Origin: Chryseobacterium gleum
Lineage (GTDB): Bacteria > Bacteroidota > Bacteroidia > Flavobacteriales_D > Crocinitomicaceae
Reading direction: 5' to 3'
Assembly (NCBI GenBank): GCA_945877005.1
Contig: CAMCQL010000001.1
Location: 1 to 41,545, forward strand
DNA: 41,545 nt
Both the position numbers and the translations under genes were made by a program. This document shows, in pieces, positions 17,237 through 27,130 of this stretch (position 1 is the first letter of the stretch; every line of letters begins with the position of its first letter). A model generated the notes under the pieces. That model did no database searches, had not been told where the DNA came from, and worked only from the letters and a program-made list of their open reading frames with translations.

Positions 17237-18540
17237 ATAAAATAAAATCAATCGTATATAATTTATGTACTTTAATAGGTATTTGGTTAATTTTTTCAAT
17301 CTGTGCATTACTCCTTAAGACACAAAAAACTGAACTCTATAAGCACATCCCAAATAACTTCGATTTTTATGGAGAAGTAAATAACCAACTAATTACCAAA
17401 AAAATTGCAAATGAACTTTTAATTGATTCTCCCAATGATAGTCTATTTGTACAATTCTCAGAAATATTACAAAAAATCAATGAAACCCCTTCTAAAATAA
17501 CAGGAATTAATTTTTTTTCAAATATTGTTTTTTTCAAAGCAACAATTAATGACAAACCAATTATTAGTGTTTTATTCGATCTAGTGGATCCAGAACAATT
17601 TAAAAAAATAAAATTATCAGAAACTTTTTACACTCTTAGTAAAGACCATACTGGCATTCTTCTACTTTCTTTAGAAAAGGAACAAATCTCAAAATCAAAA
17701 TTACATCAAATTGCATTAAATGTTTTCAAAAACACCAACGATTTACAAATTAAATCATTGAAAAAAGACGAGATTATCTGTATTAACTTCAAAAACAATA
17801 AAAATCAATTAAGCATCTTCAACCGAAATAATGGTATATCAATAACCGGAAAGATACAAGATACCAAAACAAGGAAAAATGATGAACTTTTAATGAAGAA
17901 TTCGAAATCTAATTTCAATTTAACAGCAAATCATCTCCCGAATTATATTTCTAACTTCCTGCAAGAAAAACTCAACCAACAACTTTACAATACTCCAATT
18001 TTAAAAGGATTAAGTATTAGTTATAAAGGTTTAGAAATCAAAGAAACTGAAGAAGATGATTTTTCCATCATTCCACAAATTAATGCGCACATTCTTTTTG
18101 ATAGTTGTATCACTCAGAAAAGAATTTTAAAAACATTTGAACCTATTTCTAAAATTTCTATTGACACACTAACGAACAGCTTTACTATAGGAGAAGAGAA
18201 ATATGCTTACAAACTAAGTAAAAAACATCTTTATTTTGGAGAAAACACTTTAGAATTTCAGACAAGACCCTCTCAAAATTTATTTCAATTAAACGGAAAA
18301 CTCGCATCAATATTCAAAATCAAAGGCCCAAGTTTTATAACTGGATTTATTGAAATGTTACCCCCTTATTTTATCTCAAAAAAATACGCTAATAGCTTTC
18401 ATAATGTTCAAATTAATGTTCAAAAAAACAATCCTAATTCAATAATAATAGTGAAAGGAAAAATCAAAATGAAAGATAAAAAAAATCTTTACCATGAAAC
18501 ACTAAAAATGATTCTTGACTTTCAATCTACTGGTTTATAA
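17224..18540 (+). CDS. Unknown membrane-anchored protein
   Basis: 438 residues. I do not recognise the family. A Lys/Arg/Ser N-terminus is followed by one hydrophobic helix at about residues 11-32 and then a large Lys/Asn/Ile-rich domain with predicted mixed alpha/beta content and no cysteine pairs or catalytic motif that I can identify. Topology suggests a periplasmic domain anchored to the inner membrane. It is divergent from the PlsC-like gene (37 bp between the two starts) and 133 bp upstream of a lipoprotein gene on the same strand. Composition is strongly AT-rich, like its downstream neighbours. Confidence 0.7.
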   Translation: MRSSNKIKSIVYNLCTLIGIWLIFSICALLLKTQKTELYKHIPNNFDFYGEVNNQLITKKIANELLIDSPNDSLFVQFSEILQKINETPSKITGINFFSNIVFFKATINDKPIISVLFDLVDPEQFKKIKLSETFYTLSKDHTGILLLSLEKEQISKSKLHQIALNVFKNTNDLQIKSLKKDEIICINFKNNKNQLSIFNRNNGISITGKIQDTKTRKNDELLMKNSKSNFNLTANHLPNYISNFLQEKLNQQLYNTPILKGLSISYKGLEIKETEEDDFSIIPQINAHILFDSCITQKRILKTFEPISKISIDTLTNSFTIGEEKYAYKLSKKHLYFGENTLEFQTRPSQNLFQLNGKLASIFKIKGPSFITGFIEMLPPYFISKKYANSFHNVQINVQKNNPNSIIIVKGKIKMKDKKNLYHETLKMILDFQSTGL

Positions 18541-18673
18541 TCGCCCATTTTAAATATAGAAAATTCATTTTTAGAATTACACCCATTTTTGATTGTACGA
18601 ATTATTCGAATCAATTTAACATTTAAGAAACTTTTTTATTTTTTTTTAGTATAAGTTAAATAAATGTTTAATT

Positions 18674-19840
18674 ATGAAAAAAACAAACTATTTATTTTTA
18701 TTGTTAACCTTAACATTTATTTTTAGTTGCACTGAAAAAAACAGTGGAAAAACAAAAATAATTACACCGAAAAAAATAATTCAACCCCTTGAAATTAAGG
18801 AAGATCGTAATCTTACAAATCTTGCTAATTTTTTCGGAGGTATTTCCTCAAGCACTACAGATAGTTTAATTCCAAAAGAAATCAAAAAACAATGGGAGCA
18901 ATTCACCAAAGAAATGAATACTACCTACTTGCGTATTGATGAAAAGAAAAAGATAATGAACACATGGAAAAACAAAAACATATCTATTTCAAAAGGAACA
19001 TTATTTTACCCCTTTTCAGGACCTGACTTTCTTCATGCCAACATTTTCTTTCCTGAATTTGACACAATAATAATGATAGGATTAGAACCAACAGGAAACA
19101 GTAAAATCAACATCACTAACTATACCACCCCTGATGCATTCAATAAAATATCTCGTTCTTTAACTACAATATTAAATCAAAGTTTTTTTAGAACAAAATC
19201 GATGGCAGTAGACTTTAAAAGTGAAAACTTGAATGGAACTATTCCTATATTTCTCCATTTTATTTCGAGAAACCAATTTGCCATTCAATCGATAAAAGAC
19301 GTACAATTAAATTCAAAAGGTGAATTAATACCAATCTCAAAACAAGTTGAAAACTCGACTTACTATCAAGGCATTGAATACACATTAATAAAAAACAATA
19401 AATTAAAACATTTGTACTTTTTCTCAATGAATTTAATGAATACTGAGTATGCAGGTCAACCTGGACTGGATAAACACGAAGAAGTAGGAAAGTTAATTAA
19501 AAACAAAAACATTTCATCAACTTACTTAAAAGCTGCATCCTATTTACTTCATCGAAATGAATTTTCGATCTTACGCAATTGGATCCTTAATCATTCCAAA
19601 CAAATTGTTCAAGATGATTCGGGAATTCCTTTAAAATTTATTACCGATACCACTAAATGGAGTACAAATTACTTTGGCGTTTATAATAAACCAATTCCTT
19701 TATTTTATGAACGTTATCAACAGGAGCTCTTTGATGTCTATCATAAAAATCCCGGGAAAATATTATCTCTACCTTTCGGTATAGGATATAAGAGCCAAGA
19801 AGGAACATCAAACATGTCTATCTCAATCAAAATTCAATGA
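18674..19840 (+). CDS. Lipoprotein of unknown function, paralogue of the gene at 36122
   Basis: 388 residues. The N-terminus KKTNYLFLLLTLTFIFSC is a lipoprotein signal with Cys at about residue 19. The mature part shares several blocks with the lipoprotein at 36122-37297: LTNLANFFGGI, LFYPFSGPDFLHANIFFPEF, IMIGLEPTG, and near the C-terminus LKAASYLL, IVQDDSGIPLKF and IPLFYERYQQEL. The conserved acidic and aromatic residues suggest a common fold, perhaps an enzyme or ligand-binding domain, but no known catalytic motif is visible. Its TGA overlaps the ATG of the beta-propeller gene (4 bp), so the two are translationally coupled. Confidence 0.8.
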   Translation: MKKTNYLFLLLTLTFIFSCTEKNSGKTKIITPKKIIQPLEIKEDRNLTNLANFFGGISSSTTDSLIPKEIKKQWEQFTKEMNTTYLRIDEKKKIMNTWKNKNISISKGTLFYPFSGPDFLHANIFFPEFDTIIMIGLEPTGNSKINITNYTTPDAFNKISRSLTTILNQSFFRTKSMAVDFKSENLNGTIPIFLHFISRNQFAIQSIKDVQLNSKGELIPISKQVENSTYYQGIEYTLIKNNKLKHLYFFSMNLMNTEYAGQPGLDKHEEVGKLIKNKNISSTYLKAASYLLHRNEFSILRNWILNHSKQIVQDDSGIPLKFITDTTKWSTNYFGVYNKPIPLFYERYQQELFDVYHKNPGKILSLPFGIGYKSQEGTSNMSISIKIQ

Positions 19841-21435
19841 AAAAATTAAACTCAATTGCAATCATTGCCTTAATTGCAGGATTACTTTCTGTTGGTATTT
19901 CATGTTCAATAATTTTACCCGCATATATAAAAGGTAACAAACATCCTATAAAAGAGGATATCGCTTCAACAATAGAAACCAAATACATATTACCTGAAAT
20001 CACCAAAAACGATTCTTTATTGAAAAATTTCAATTATGAAATTATACTATTAGACTCAAACCACAATTCATTCAACGGTTTTTCAGAAAACTATCAATCT
20101 GATTCTTCACAAATCCTTTGTTTTAGAGGGAATCAAGAACGGAATAACCCAACACGTGGCCAATTATCGAAAACCCCTAAACAAATAGAACTTCAATGGA
20201 AATTTGAAACTGCAGTTGCGAAGGAATGGGGAGGCGGTTCAGGATGGACAGGACAACCATTAATGGTAAAATGGAGTAAAGCATTAAAAATAAAATTAGG
20301 AATAAAAGATTCTGCTTTTATTAATAACGATGATGCAATTGAAGGAATAGTTGGCTCATTAAGTGGGGAAATCTATTTTTTCAATAGTGAAAATGGAAAA
20401 TCTACTCGCGAACCTCTAAAAGTTGATGGACCAATCAAAGGAACAGTATCGTTAGACCCTCGTATGAATGGACTACTATATGTAGGACAAGGAATTGGAC
20501 AAGGTAAAAGATTTGGAGCCTATATTTTCAACATGATTACAAGAAAAGAACTGCTCTATTTACCTGGAATTGACAAAAATGCTTACAGAGGGTGGGGTGC
20601 TTTCGACAGTAATCCATTAATCGATAAAAAAACTGGAACTGTTATTTGGCCGGGTGAAAACGGATTAATTTACAAAATAGATTGCAGCGATTTATCCAAT
20701 GTACACATTGTTTCAAAATTCAGTTACAAAAGCGATAACACTTCAAGACAAGGCATTGAATCAAGCACTTGTGTTTTAGGGAAATATGGTTTCTTTGCAG
20801 ATAACTCAGGTAATTTATTCTGTTTAGATCTTGTGAAATTTGAACCTAAATGGGTTATTAATACTTATGACGACACAGATGCATCTTTAGTATTGAGTCT
20901 AGAAAACGGAAAATATTTTCTTTATACAGGAAATGAAGTTGATCACAGAAAACCAGATGCTAAATCAAAATTAAGAAAAATAGATATTCTTTCAGGAAAA
21001 CAAATATGGAGTTGGGGAATAAACTGTTCCGGTTCTGATTTATTTGGTAAATCCAACAGTGGAGGTATGCTTGCTACACCATTATTGGGTATAAATAATT
21101 GCAAGGATTTAATCTTTACCATTTTTTCTAGAACAAATGGAACAAGAAAATCAGAATTTATTGCAATTAATAAAAAAACAGGTAAGAAAAAATTTACTAT
21201 AAAAATGGATGGTTATTCATGGGCTTCTCCTGTAGGGTTAAATGATAAAAATGGAAATATGTATGTCTTTTTTACTGATGTACATGGTATCACCTATTTA
21301 ATAAATGGAAAAAATGGAAAAATGATACATAATGACACATTACCATTTATCTTTGAATCATCCCCTGCTGTCATAAACAATCAGATAATTGTTGGAGTAA
21401 GAGGTAAAAATATTATTGGTTTAAAAGTTATTTAA
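19837..21435 (+). CDS. Exported PQQ-like beta-propeller repeat protein
   Basis: 532 residues. One N-terminal hydrophobic anchor (about 6-30) is followed by an extracytoplasmic beta-propeller. Blade-like units of the PQQ/quinoprotein type are seen: GIVGSLSGEIYFFNSENGKS, TVSLDPRMNGLLYVGQG, ENGLIYKIDCSDL, SGNLFCLDLVKFEPKWV, LRKIDILSGKQIWSWG, and GITYLINGKNGKMI, ending with SSPAVINNQIIVGVRGKNI. No PQQ-dehydrogenase catalytic residues are evident, so it is more likely a structural or binding propeller, as in BamB-type proteins. Coupled by a 4-bp overlap to the lipoprotein gene upstream, which suggests a shared complex at the cell envelope. Confidence 0.82.
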   Translation: MKKLNSIAIIALIAGLLSVGISCSIILPAYIKGNKHPIKEDIASTIETKYILPEITKNDSLLKNFNYEIILLDSNHNSFNGFSENYQSDSSQILCFRGNQERNNPTRGQLSKTPKQIELQWKFETAVAKEWGGGSGWTGQPLMVKWSKALKIKLGIKDSAFINNDDAIEGIVGSLSGEIYFFNSENGKSTREPLKVDGPIKGTVSLDPRMNGLLYVGQGIGQGKRFGAYIFNMITRKELLYLPGIDKNAYRGWGAFDSNPLIDKKTGTVIWPGENGLIYKIDCSDLSNVHIVSKFSYKSDNTSRQGIESSTCVLGKYGFFADNSGNLFCLDLVKFEPKWVINTYDDTDASLVLSLENGKYFLYTGNEVDHRKPDAKSKLRKIDILSGKQIWSWGINCSGSDLFGKSNSGGMLATPLLGINNCKDLIFTIFSRTNGTRKSEFIAINKKTGKKKFTIKMDGYSWASPVGLNDKNGNMYVFFTDVHGITYLINGKNGKMIHNDTLPFIFESSPAVINNQIIVGVRGKNIIGLKVI

Positions 21436-21473
21436 AAAATTTAGATGTTTTAATCACTTTTGTAATTTAAGAA

Positions 21474-21959
21474 ATGGAAACTACCGAACAAAAATCTTCA
21501 ACTAAAAAAATACTACTCGTGATCGGTCTTATCTTATCAGTCACTTGTACCATTCTATATTTTCAGTTAAAAAGTCAAACAGAGGAAGAAAAAATTTATC
21601 AATCAACAGTTTCTGAACTAAAACAAAACGTTCAACTTCTTCAAAAAGAATTAAAGTCTATCAAAAAAGAAAAAACAATAGTTTCTTTTGAAAAAGACTC
21701 ATTGAAAAAAAATCTAAATTATTTATGGGGATATAAACCATTGGTTATGACAAGTTACCTGAGAGATCGAATTACATCTAACTTCAATTATAAACCTGGA
21801 GATTTGGTCAGAATGAAAACAGATTCATCACTTGTTGTAGTAACAGATATAATATTAGGAGGAAATGAATACAACTATTTTATAAAATTTTTAATAAAAA
21901 ATAGAAAAGGAGAAAGTAAAGAAGTATCTCCGCTTGAAATAGAAGCATTAAAAAAATAA
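21474..21959 (+). CDS. Small membrane protein with coiled coil, unknown function
   Basis: 161 residues. An N-terminal membrane helix (about 13-30) is followed by a Lys/Glu/Gln-rich coiled coil (about 35-80) and a C-terminal beta-rich segment with YKPGDLVRMKTDSSLVVVTD, which looks like a small SH3-like barrel. No known family recognised. It follows the beta-propeller gene by 38 bp on the same strand and may belong to the same transcript. The 222 bp downstream (21960-22181) contain no gene that I can support. Confidence 0.65.
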   Translation: METTEQKSSTKKILLVIGLILSVTCTILYFQLKSQTEEEKIYQSTVSELKQNVQLLQKELKSIKKEKTIVSFEKDSLKKNLNYLWGYKPLVMTSYLRDRITSNFNYKPGDLVRMKTDSSLVVVTDIILGGNEYNYFIKFLIKNRKGESKEVSPLEIEALKK

Positions 21960-22136
21960 GCATCAATTACCAGAAACAAAAGTTGAAAAACACTGATATT
22001 AAAATGTTTTAATGATTAAAATACAAATTACGATTCATTGAAATTAAATTAAGAACATATCAAACTAAAAATATTCATCATTTTTTTTTAATTTTACGTA
22101 CTATCTAAAGTTTAAATTTAACTAATTATAATTTTT

Positions 22137-22144
22137 TAGATTTG
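22137..22144 (+). promoter_or_regulatory. Candidate -7 box of the type A T9SS protein gene
   Basis: TAGATTTG fits TAnnTTTG and lies 37 bp before the ATG at 22182. No clear TTTG at -33. Confidence 0.35.
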
Positions 22145-22181
22145 AAAATAGACTTAAAACAGTTACGTAAATCAATAAAAA

Positions 22182-24122
22182 ATGAAAATAAAATCTTTAA
22201 ATTACAGAAGCATACTTATTTTTAGTTTGTTTTTAATTGTCAATTACTTATCAAAAGTAAATGCTCAAACTACCTATTCAACACAATACATAAGCACCTG
22301 TAAACAATACATTTGGCCTATAAATGGAAAAACTTATACAGGTTCAGGAACATTCAAAGACACAATTCCAAACGTAAAAAACTTTGATTCAATTATTACT
22401 TTAAACTTGACGATTTACCCTGCAAAATCGACAACTGTTACGGTTTCAGAATGTTCAAAATACACATGGTCAGCTAACGGATTAACTTATTCACAATCAG
22501 GAATATACAAAACTTCATTAAAAACAAAATTTAACTGTGATTCAATTATCAGCCTAAATTTAACAATCAAGCAACCTTCATTTAGGTATGATACTGTTGA
22601 TGCCTGCGAAAGTTACAAATGGCCATTAAACAACAAAACTTACAATAAAACTGGAGTATATTATGATACATTAATTAATAAACAAGGATGCGACTCTATA
22701 GTATCACTTAATCTAACCATCAATTATATTGTCATTACCAGTCAAAAAGTTGTAGCATGCAAAGAATATACGTGGCCTGTTAACAATCTAAAGTATACAC
22801 AAACGGGTGAATACAAAGCTATTTTAAAAACAATTCATGGATGTGATTCAATTATATTTCTTCGCTTACATGTAAATCAACCAACATTTGGTACAGAAAA
22901 TCAAATAGCTTGTGATCAATTTTATTGGAAAAACAATGGAATCACATACACACAAAATGGTATTTACAAAGATACATTGTTTAATTCCGTTGGGTGTGAC
23001 TCAATAGTAACATTGACTTTATCAATCAAAAAATCATCTAGAAATTCAATTTCAGTAGTAAGCTGTAATAACTACAGTTGGTGGCAAAATGGAATTACTT
23101 ACAAGAAATCTGGTACATACTACGACACAATAGTTAATGCTGTTGGGTGTGATTCAATTGTAGAATTGAATTTAACGATAAAAAGTTCATTCGAGCGCTC
23201 TGAATCAATTACTACATGTACACAATACAAATGGAAAGTAAACAATCAAACCTATTTTAAATCAGGTAATTACAGTTATATCGTTAGAAGTAATACACAA
23301 GGTATATGTGATTCAGTTTATTACCTAAATCTTACAATTGCAAATACACTTTATGGTCAAGAAACTATACGAACATGTGAAAGTTACAAATGGCCTGCAA
23401 ACAATGTGACTTACAAATCTTCTGGTGTTTACACAACAAAACTTAAATCTGTAGATGGATGTGATTCTGTTGTAAAACTATATCTAACCATTTCTAAAAA
23501 TAAAACAACTTTTATTAATAAAGTAGCTTGTGCAAGTTATACATGGGATGCAACTGGTAAAACTTATTATTTCTCAGATACTGCTATTAAAGCAACACTT
23601 CAATCTGCTGCAGGTTGTGATTCTATCGTTAATTTAAATCTCGTTATAAAAAATGTAGATGCTACAGCACTTGTAGACGGTCTGTCTATTAAAGCAAAAA
23701 TACCAGGATTAGAATACCAATGGATCGACTGTGAAGATGGAAATGCTCAAATAAAAGGAGCTAATCGACAAATTTTTTCCCCTATCGCATCGGGTAAGTT
23801 TGCAGTAATTGTAAAAGATTATTCTTGCTCCAATCAATCAGAATGTTTTTCGATAGAAGTACCTGTAAATAGTATAAACTCTAAATCAAATGAACAATTC
23901 AAAGTATTTCCAAATCCATTTAATGATCAGATAAACATTGAATTAAAACAAGCACTTCAAAATGCTAACATTGAGATTAAAGAATTAAGCGGTAAATCTG
24001 TCTATAAAGAGAATTTCAAACTAGTAGATAAATTAAATATTCCTTTAGATCTTCCTTCTGGAATTTATCTAATCGAAATTCAAAGTAACCAAAACTATTG
24101 GATTCAAAAAATAACAAAATAG
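22182..24122 (+). CDS. Secreted repeat protein with T9SS type A sorting domain
   Basis: 646 residues. A signal peptide ends near residue 28 (KVNAQ). Residues 38-497 are nine tandem repeats of 51-52 residues. A further beta-rich segment at about 500-565 has its own cysteines. The C-terminus from about residue 573 (FKVFPNPFNDQINIELKQAL, then IEIKELSGKSVYK, PSGIYLIEIQ and final KITK) is a type A T9SS sorting signal, which is removed on export through the outer membrane and replaced by lipopolysaccharide anchoring in studied species. Predicted to be a surface-exposed or released structural protein. It is flanked on both sides by gaps of over 200 bp and followed by a hairpin at 24132-24166, so it is probably transcribed alone. 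Confidence 0.88.
   Translation: MKIKSLNYRSILIFSLFLIVNYLSKVNAQTTYSTQYISTCKQYIWPINGKTYTGSGTFKDTIPNVKNFDSIITLNLTIYPAKSTTVTVSECSKYTWSANGLTYSQSGIYKTSLKTKFNCDSIISLNLTIKQPSFRYDTVDACESYKWPLNNKTYNKTGVYYDTLINKQGCDSIVSLNLTINYIVITSQKVVACKEYTWPVNNLKYTQTGEYKAILKTIHGCDSIIFLRLHVNQPTFGTENQIACDQFYWKNNGITYTQNGIYKDTLFNSVGCDSIVTLTLSIKKSSRNSISVVSCNNYSWWQNGITYKKSGTYYDTIVNAVGCDSIVELNLTIKSSFERSESITTCTQYKWKVNNQTYFKSGNYSYIVRSNTQGICDSVYYLNLTIANTLYGQETIRTCESYKWPANNVTYKSSGVYTTKLKSVDGCDSVVKLYLTISKNKTTFINKVACASYTWDATGKTYYFSDTAIKATLQSAAGCDSIVNLNLVIKNVDATALVDGLSIKAKIPGLEYQWIDCEDGNAQIKGANRQIFSPIASGKFAVIVKDYSCSNQSECFSIEVPVNSINSKSNEQFKVFPNPFNDQINIELKQALQNANIEIKELSGKSVYKENFKLVDKLNIPLDLPSGIYLIEIQSNQNYWIQKITK
22293..23655 (+). repeat. 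Nine tandem 51-residue protein repeats in the type A T9SS protein
   Basis: The unit is C, two residues, Y/F, x, W, then about five residues, TY, two residues, SG/TG-x-Y, a strand, GCDSI, two residues, LNLTI and a linker. The first Cys and the Cys of CDS recur in eight of nine units; unit 1 has FDS in place of CDS. Units begin near residues 38, 89, 140, 191, 242, 293, 344, 396 and 447. One disulfide per unit is a reasonable inference. Confidence 0.88.
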
Positions 24123-24131
24123 CATGTAATC

Positions 24132-24166
24132 AAGCCCGAATCTTATTTTTAAAGAATCTCGGGCTT
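24132..24166 (+). terminator. Hairpin terminator after the type A T9SS protein gene
   Basis: AAGCCCGA (24132-24139) pairs with TCGGGCTT (24159-24166), and TCTT (24141-24144) with AAGA (24152-24155), giving a GC-rich outer stem 9 bp after the stop codon. The downstream run is AATTTCATCTT, only moderately T-rich. The rest of the gap to uvrA (24167-24346) is AT-rich with no gene. Confidence 0.6.
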
Positions 24167-24346
24167 AATTTCATCTTAAATTTCTCCTAGAATCAAAAAT
24201 TATAAACTACTCTATTTTTCTCTACTGATTCTGTAAATCAAAATTAAATTCTACTCTGTTAATATTAAATCTATTCCAATTATTCCTTTCAATTAAGATC
24301 TGTTGAACTTTCAAATCAATCACTTGTTACATTTTAAAGCATTCTA

Positions 24347-27121
24347 ATGGCAGATAAATTCATTCACATAAAAGGAGCAAGAGTCAATAACTTAAAAAAT
24401 ATTGAAGTTAAGATAAAACACAATTCGTTTACTGTAATCACTGGTTTGTCTGGGTCTGGAAAATCTTCCCTTGCTTTTGATACATTGTACGCAGAAGGTC
24501 AACGAAGGTATGTTGAGAGTCTTTCTTCCTATGCGAGACAATTTTTAGGGAGACTTGATAAACCAGATACGGACTTTATTAAAGGGATTTCGCCTGCAAT
24601 TGCGATAGAACAAAAAGTTACTTCAACCAATCCAAGATCAACCGTTGGGACTTCTACTGAAATCTATGATTATCTGAAAGTTTTATTTGCAAGAATAGGA
24701 AAAACCATCTCTCCAATTTCTGGAGAAGAAGTAAAAAAACACAATGTTGAAGATGTTATTTCCAAAATCAATCAACTTAAGAATGGAACACGATTATTTA
24801 TTTTAGCACCTATTACCACTTTTGGAAAATATGGTATTGAAAAACAAATTGAACTTCTAAAAGAACAAGGATATTCAAGAGTTTTAATAAACGAAACACC
24901 TTTTGAATTAATCGATTTATTAGCAACGACTCCACAAATTAGTGATGCAAAAATAATCATTGATCGAATCACCTCTCCTGTAACAGAAGAATCAATCGCA
25001 CGCACCTCAGAATCAATTTCTTTAGCATTTTCTGAAGGAAACGGAACATGTGAGCTATATCTTCCTTCCAGTAAAGAAATTCATCCTTTTAATACAAAGT
25101 TTGAATTAGATAACCTAGAATTCACAGCGCCAACAGAGCAATTTTTCACCTTCAATAATCCTTATGGAGCGTGTAAAAAATGTGAGGGGTTTGGTTCTAT
25201 TTTAGGAATTAATCCATCATTAGTAATTCCTGATAGAAGTTTGAGCATCTACCAAGGAGCTATTGCTTGTTGGAAAGGCGATACGATGGGTGAATATTTA
25301 AAAGATTTACTTTTTAATGCTCCGAAATTTAATTTTCCAATCCATCGACCTTTTTGTGAACTTACACCACTGGAAGAACAAATCATTTGGGATGGTAATA
25401 AGTATTTCATGGGATTAAACAGTTTTTTTAAATTTCTAGAAAGTCAAAGTTATAAAATTCAATATAGAGTTCTTCTTTCACGTTATAGAGGCAAAACAAC
25501 TTGTCCAGATTGTCAAGGAACTAGAATTAGAAAAGATGCAAATTATGTAAAAATTGCAGGTAATTCAATTACAGATATAGTATTGTTACCAATTCATAAA
25601 TGCAAACACGTCTTTGAAAATTTAGAATTATCTGAGAATGATTATAAAATCGCGTCAAGAATTTTACTTGAAATTACTAATAGACTTACATTTTTATGTG
25701 ATGTCGGATTAGAATACCTTACCCTAAATCGAACATCAAATACTTTGTCGGGAGGAGAATCTCAACGAATCAACCTTGCAACTTCATTAGGCAGTAGTTT
25801 GGTCGGTTCGATGTATATATTAGATGAACCAAGTATCGGATTACATCCAAAAGATACAGAGCGATTAATTACTGTTTTAAAACATCTTCGCGATGAAGGT
25901 AACACAGTAATTGTCGTTGAGCACGATGAGGAAATCATGAAGGAAGCAGACGAAATCATCGATATTGGTCCAATGGCAGGCAATTATGGTGGTGAAATTG
26001 TTTTTCAAGGCACCCACAAAGACCTAATCAATCAAACAAAAAGTTTAACTGCAAACTATTTAACTCACGAAAAAGTTATTGCAATTCCTAAAAATAAACG
26101 AACTGCTCAACATTGGATACATCTAAAAAACGTACGACAAAACAACTTGAAAAATTTAGACGTAAGTTTTCCTCTTTACAACTTCACGTGCATAACAGGT
26201 GTGAGTGGCTCAGGGAAATCTACTTTAATTAAACAAGTACTCCATCCATTTTTAAAAAAACATTTAGGAATATCCAACGACCAACAAGGAGCATACGATA
26301 CAATTACAGGAAATTTAGAAGCCATACAATCAGTAGAGTTCATTGATCAAAATCCAATTGGAAAATCATCAAGAAGTAATCCTGCTACGTATGTAGGCGC
26401 TTTTGATGATATTCGAGATTTATTCTCCCGACAACCTGAATCAAAACTAAAAGGATACAAACCTGGATATTTCAGTTTTAATGTAGAAGGTGGAAGATGC
26501 GAAATGTGTGAAGGGGAAGGTACTACAACTGTAAGTATGCAGTTCATGGCAGACATACACCTATTATGTGATGAATGTGAAGGGAAACGTTACAAGACTA
26601 GTTCATTATCCGTAAAATACCATCAAAAAAACATTTCAGATATCTTGGATATGGATATTTCTGAAGCGCTCGAATTTTTCAAAACTTATCCTGGTCGACT
26701 TGAAGAGAAAATTGTTTCAAAAATTCAACCTCTTGAAGACGTTGGTTTGGGATATTTGAAACTCGGTCAATCTTCAAGTACATTAAGTGGTGGCGAAGCA
26801 CAACGAATTAAACTTGCATCTTTTCTTTCAAAAGGAACTAACTCCAAAGACACATTGTTCATATTTGACGAACCAACAACTGGTCTTCATTTTTATGACA
26901 TTGAAAAACTATTGATTGCCATTCAACGATTAATAGATGCAAAAAATTCAGTAATTATTATCGAACACCATAGCGACGTTATTAAATGTGCCGATTGGGT
27001 TGTTGATCTTGGCCCTTTCGGAGGAGATAAAGGGGGTGAATTAATTTTTTCGGGACCGCCAGAACAACTTATTCTAGAAGAAAAAAGTCTAACTGGATTT
27101 TACTTAAAGGATAAGTTTTAA
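24347..27121 (+). CDS. uvrA: UvrABC excinuclease subunit A
   Basis: DNA damage recognition ATPase of nucleotide excision repair; dimerises, loads UvrB at lesions. 924 residues, near the usual 940. Two ABC modules: Walker A GLSGSGKS at 33-40 and GVSGSGKS at 618-625; signatures LSGGE at 467-471 and 813-817; Walker B with ILDEPSIGLHP and IFDEPTTGLHF. Zinc-type pairs CKKC (276-279), CPDC (386-389), CEMC (718-721) and CDEC (741-744). The earlier CxxC that pairs with the first of these in E. coli UvrA is not seen; only one Cys (GTCELY) lies there. FTFNNPYGAC and RRYVESLSSYARQFL are typical. A BatA-type gene follows after 9 bp, probably in the same transcript. Confidence 0.96.
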   Translation: MADKFIHIKGARVNNLKNIEVKIKHNSFTVITGLSGSGKSSLAFDTLYAEGQRRYVESLSSYARQFLGRLDKPDTDFIKGISPAIAIEQKVTSTNPRSTVGTSTEIYDYLKVLFARIGKTISPISGEEVKKHNVEDVISKINQLKNGTRLFILAPITTFGKYGIEKQIELLKEQGYSRVLINETPFELIDLLATTPQISDAKIIIDRITSPVTEESIARTSESISLAFSEGNGTCELYLPSSKEIHPFNTKFELDNLEFTAPTEQFFTFNNPYGACKKCEGFGSILGINPSLVIPDRSLSIYQGAIACWKGDTMGEYLKDLLFNAPKFNFPIHRPFCELTPLEEQIIWDGNKYFMGLNSFFKFLESQSYKIQYRVLLSRYRGKTTCPDCQGTRIRKDANYVKIAGNSITDIVLLPIHKCKHVFENLELSENDYKIASRILLEITNRLTFLCDVGLEYLTLNRTSNTLSGGESQRINLATSLGSSLVGSMYILDEPSIGLHPKDTERLITVLKHLRDEGNTVIVVEHDEEIMKEADEIIDIGPMAGNYGGEIVFQGTHKDLINQTKSLTANYLTHEKVIAIPKNKRTAQHWIHLKNVRQNNLKNLDVSFPLYNFTCITGVSGSGKSTLIKQVLHPFLKKHLGISNDQQGAYDTITGNLEAIQSVEFIDQNPIGKSSRSNPATYVGAFDDIRDLFSRQPESKLKGYKPGYFSFNVEGGRCEMCEGEGTTTVSMQFMADIHLLCDECEGKRYKTSSLSVKYHQKNISDILDMDISEALEFFKTYPGRLEEKIVSKIQPLEDVGLGYLKLGQSSSTLSGGEAQRIKLASFLSKGTNSKDTLFIFDEPTTGLHFYDIEKLLIAIQRLIDAKNSVIIIEHHSDVIKCADWVVDLGPFGGDKGGELIFSGPPEQLILEEKSLTGFYLKDKF

Positions 27122-27130
27122 ATTTACACT

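Noticed and set aside
22293..23655. Tandem repeats as a possible CRISPR array
   Set aside because: The periodicity is 51 codons within one open frame with protein-level conservation, not short identical DNA repeats with unique spacers.
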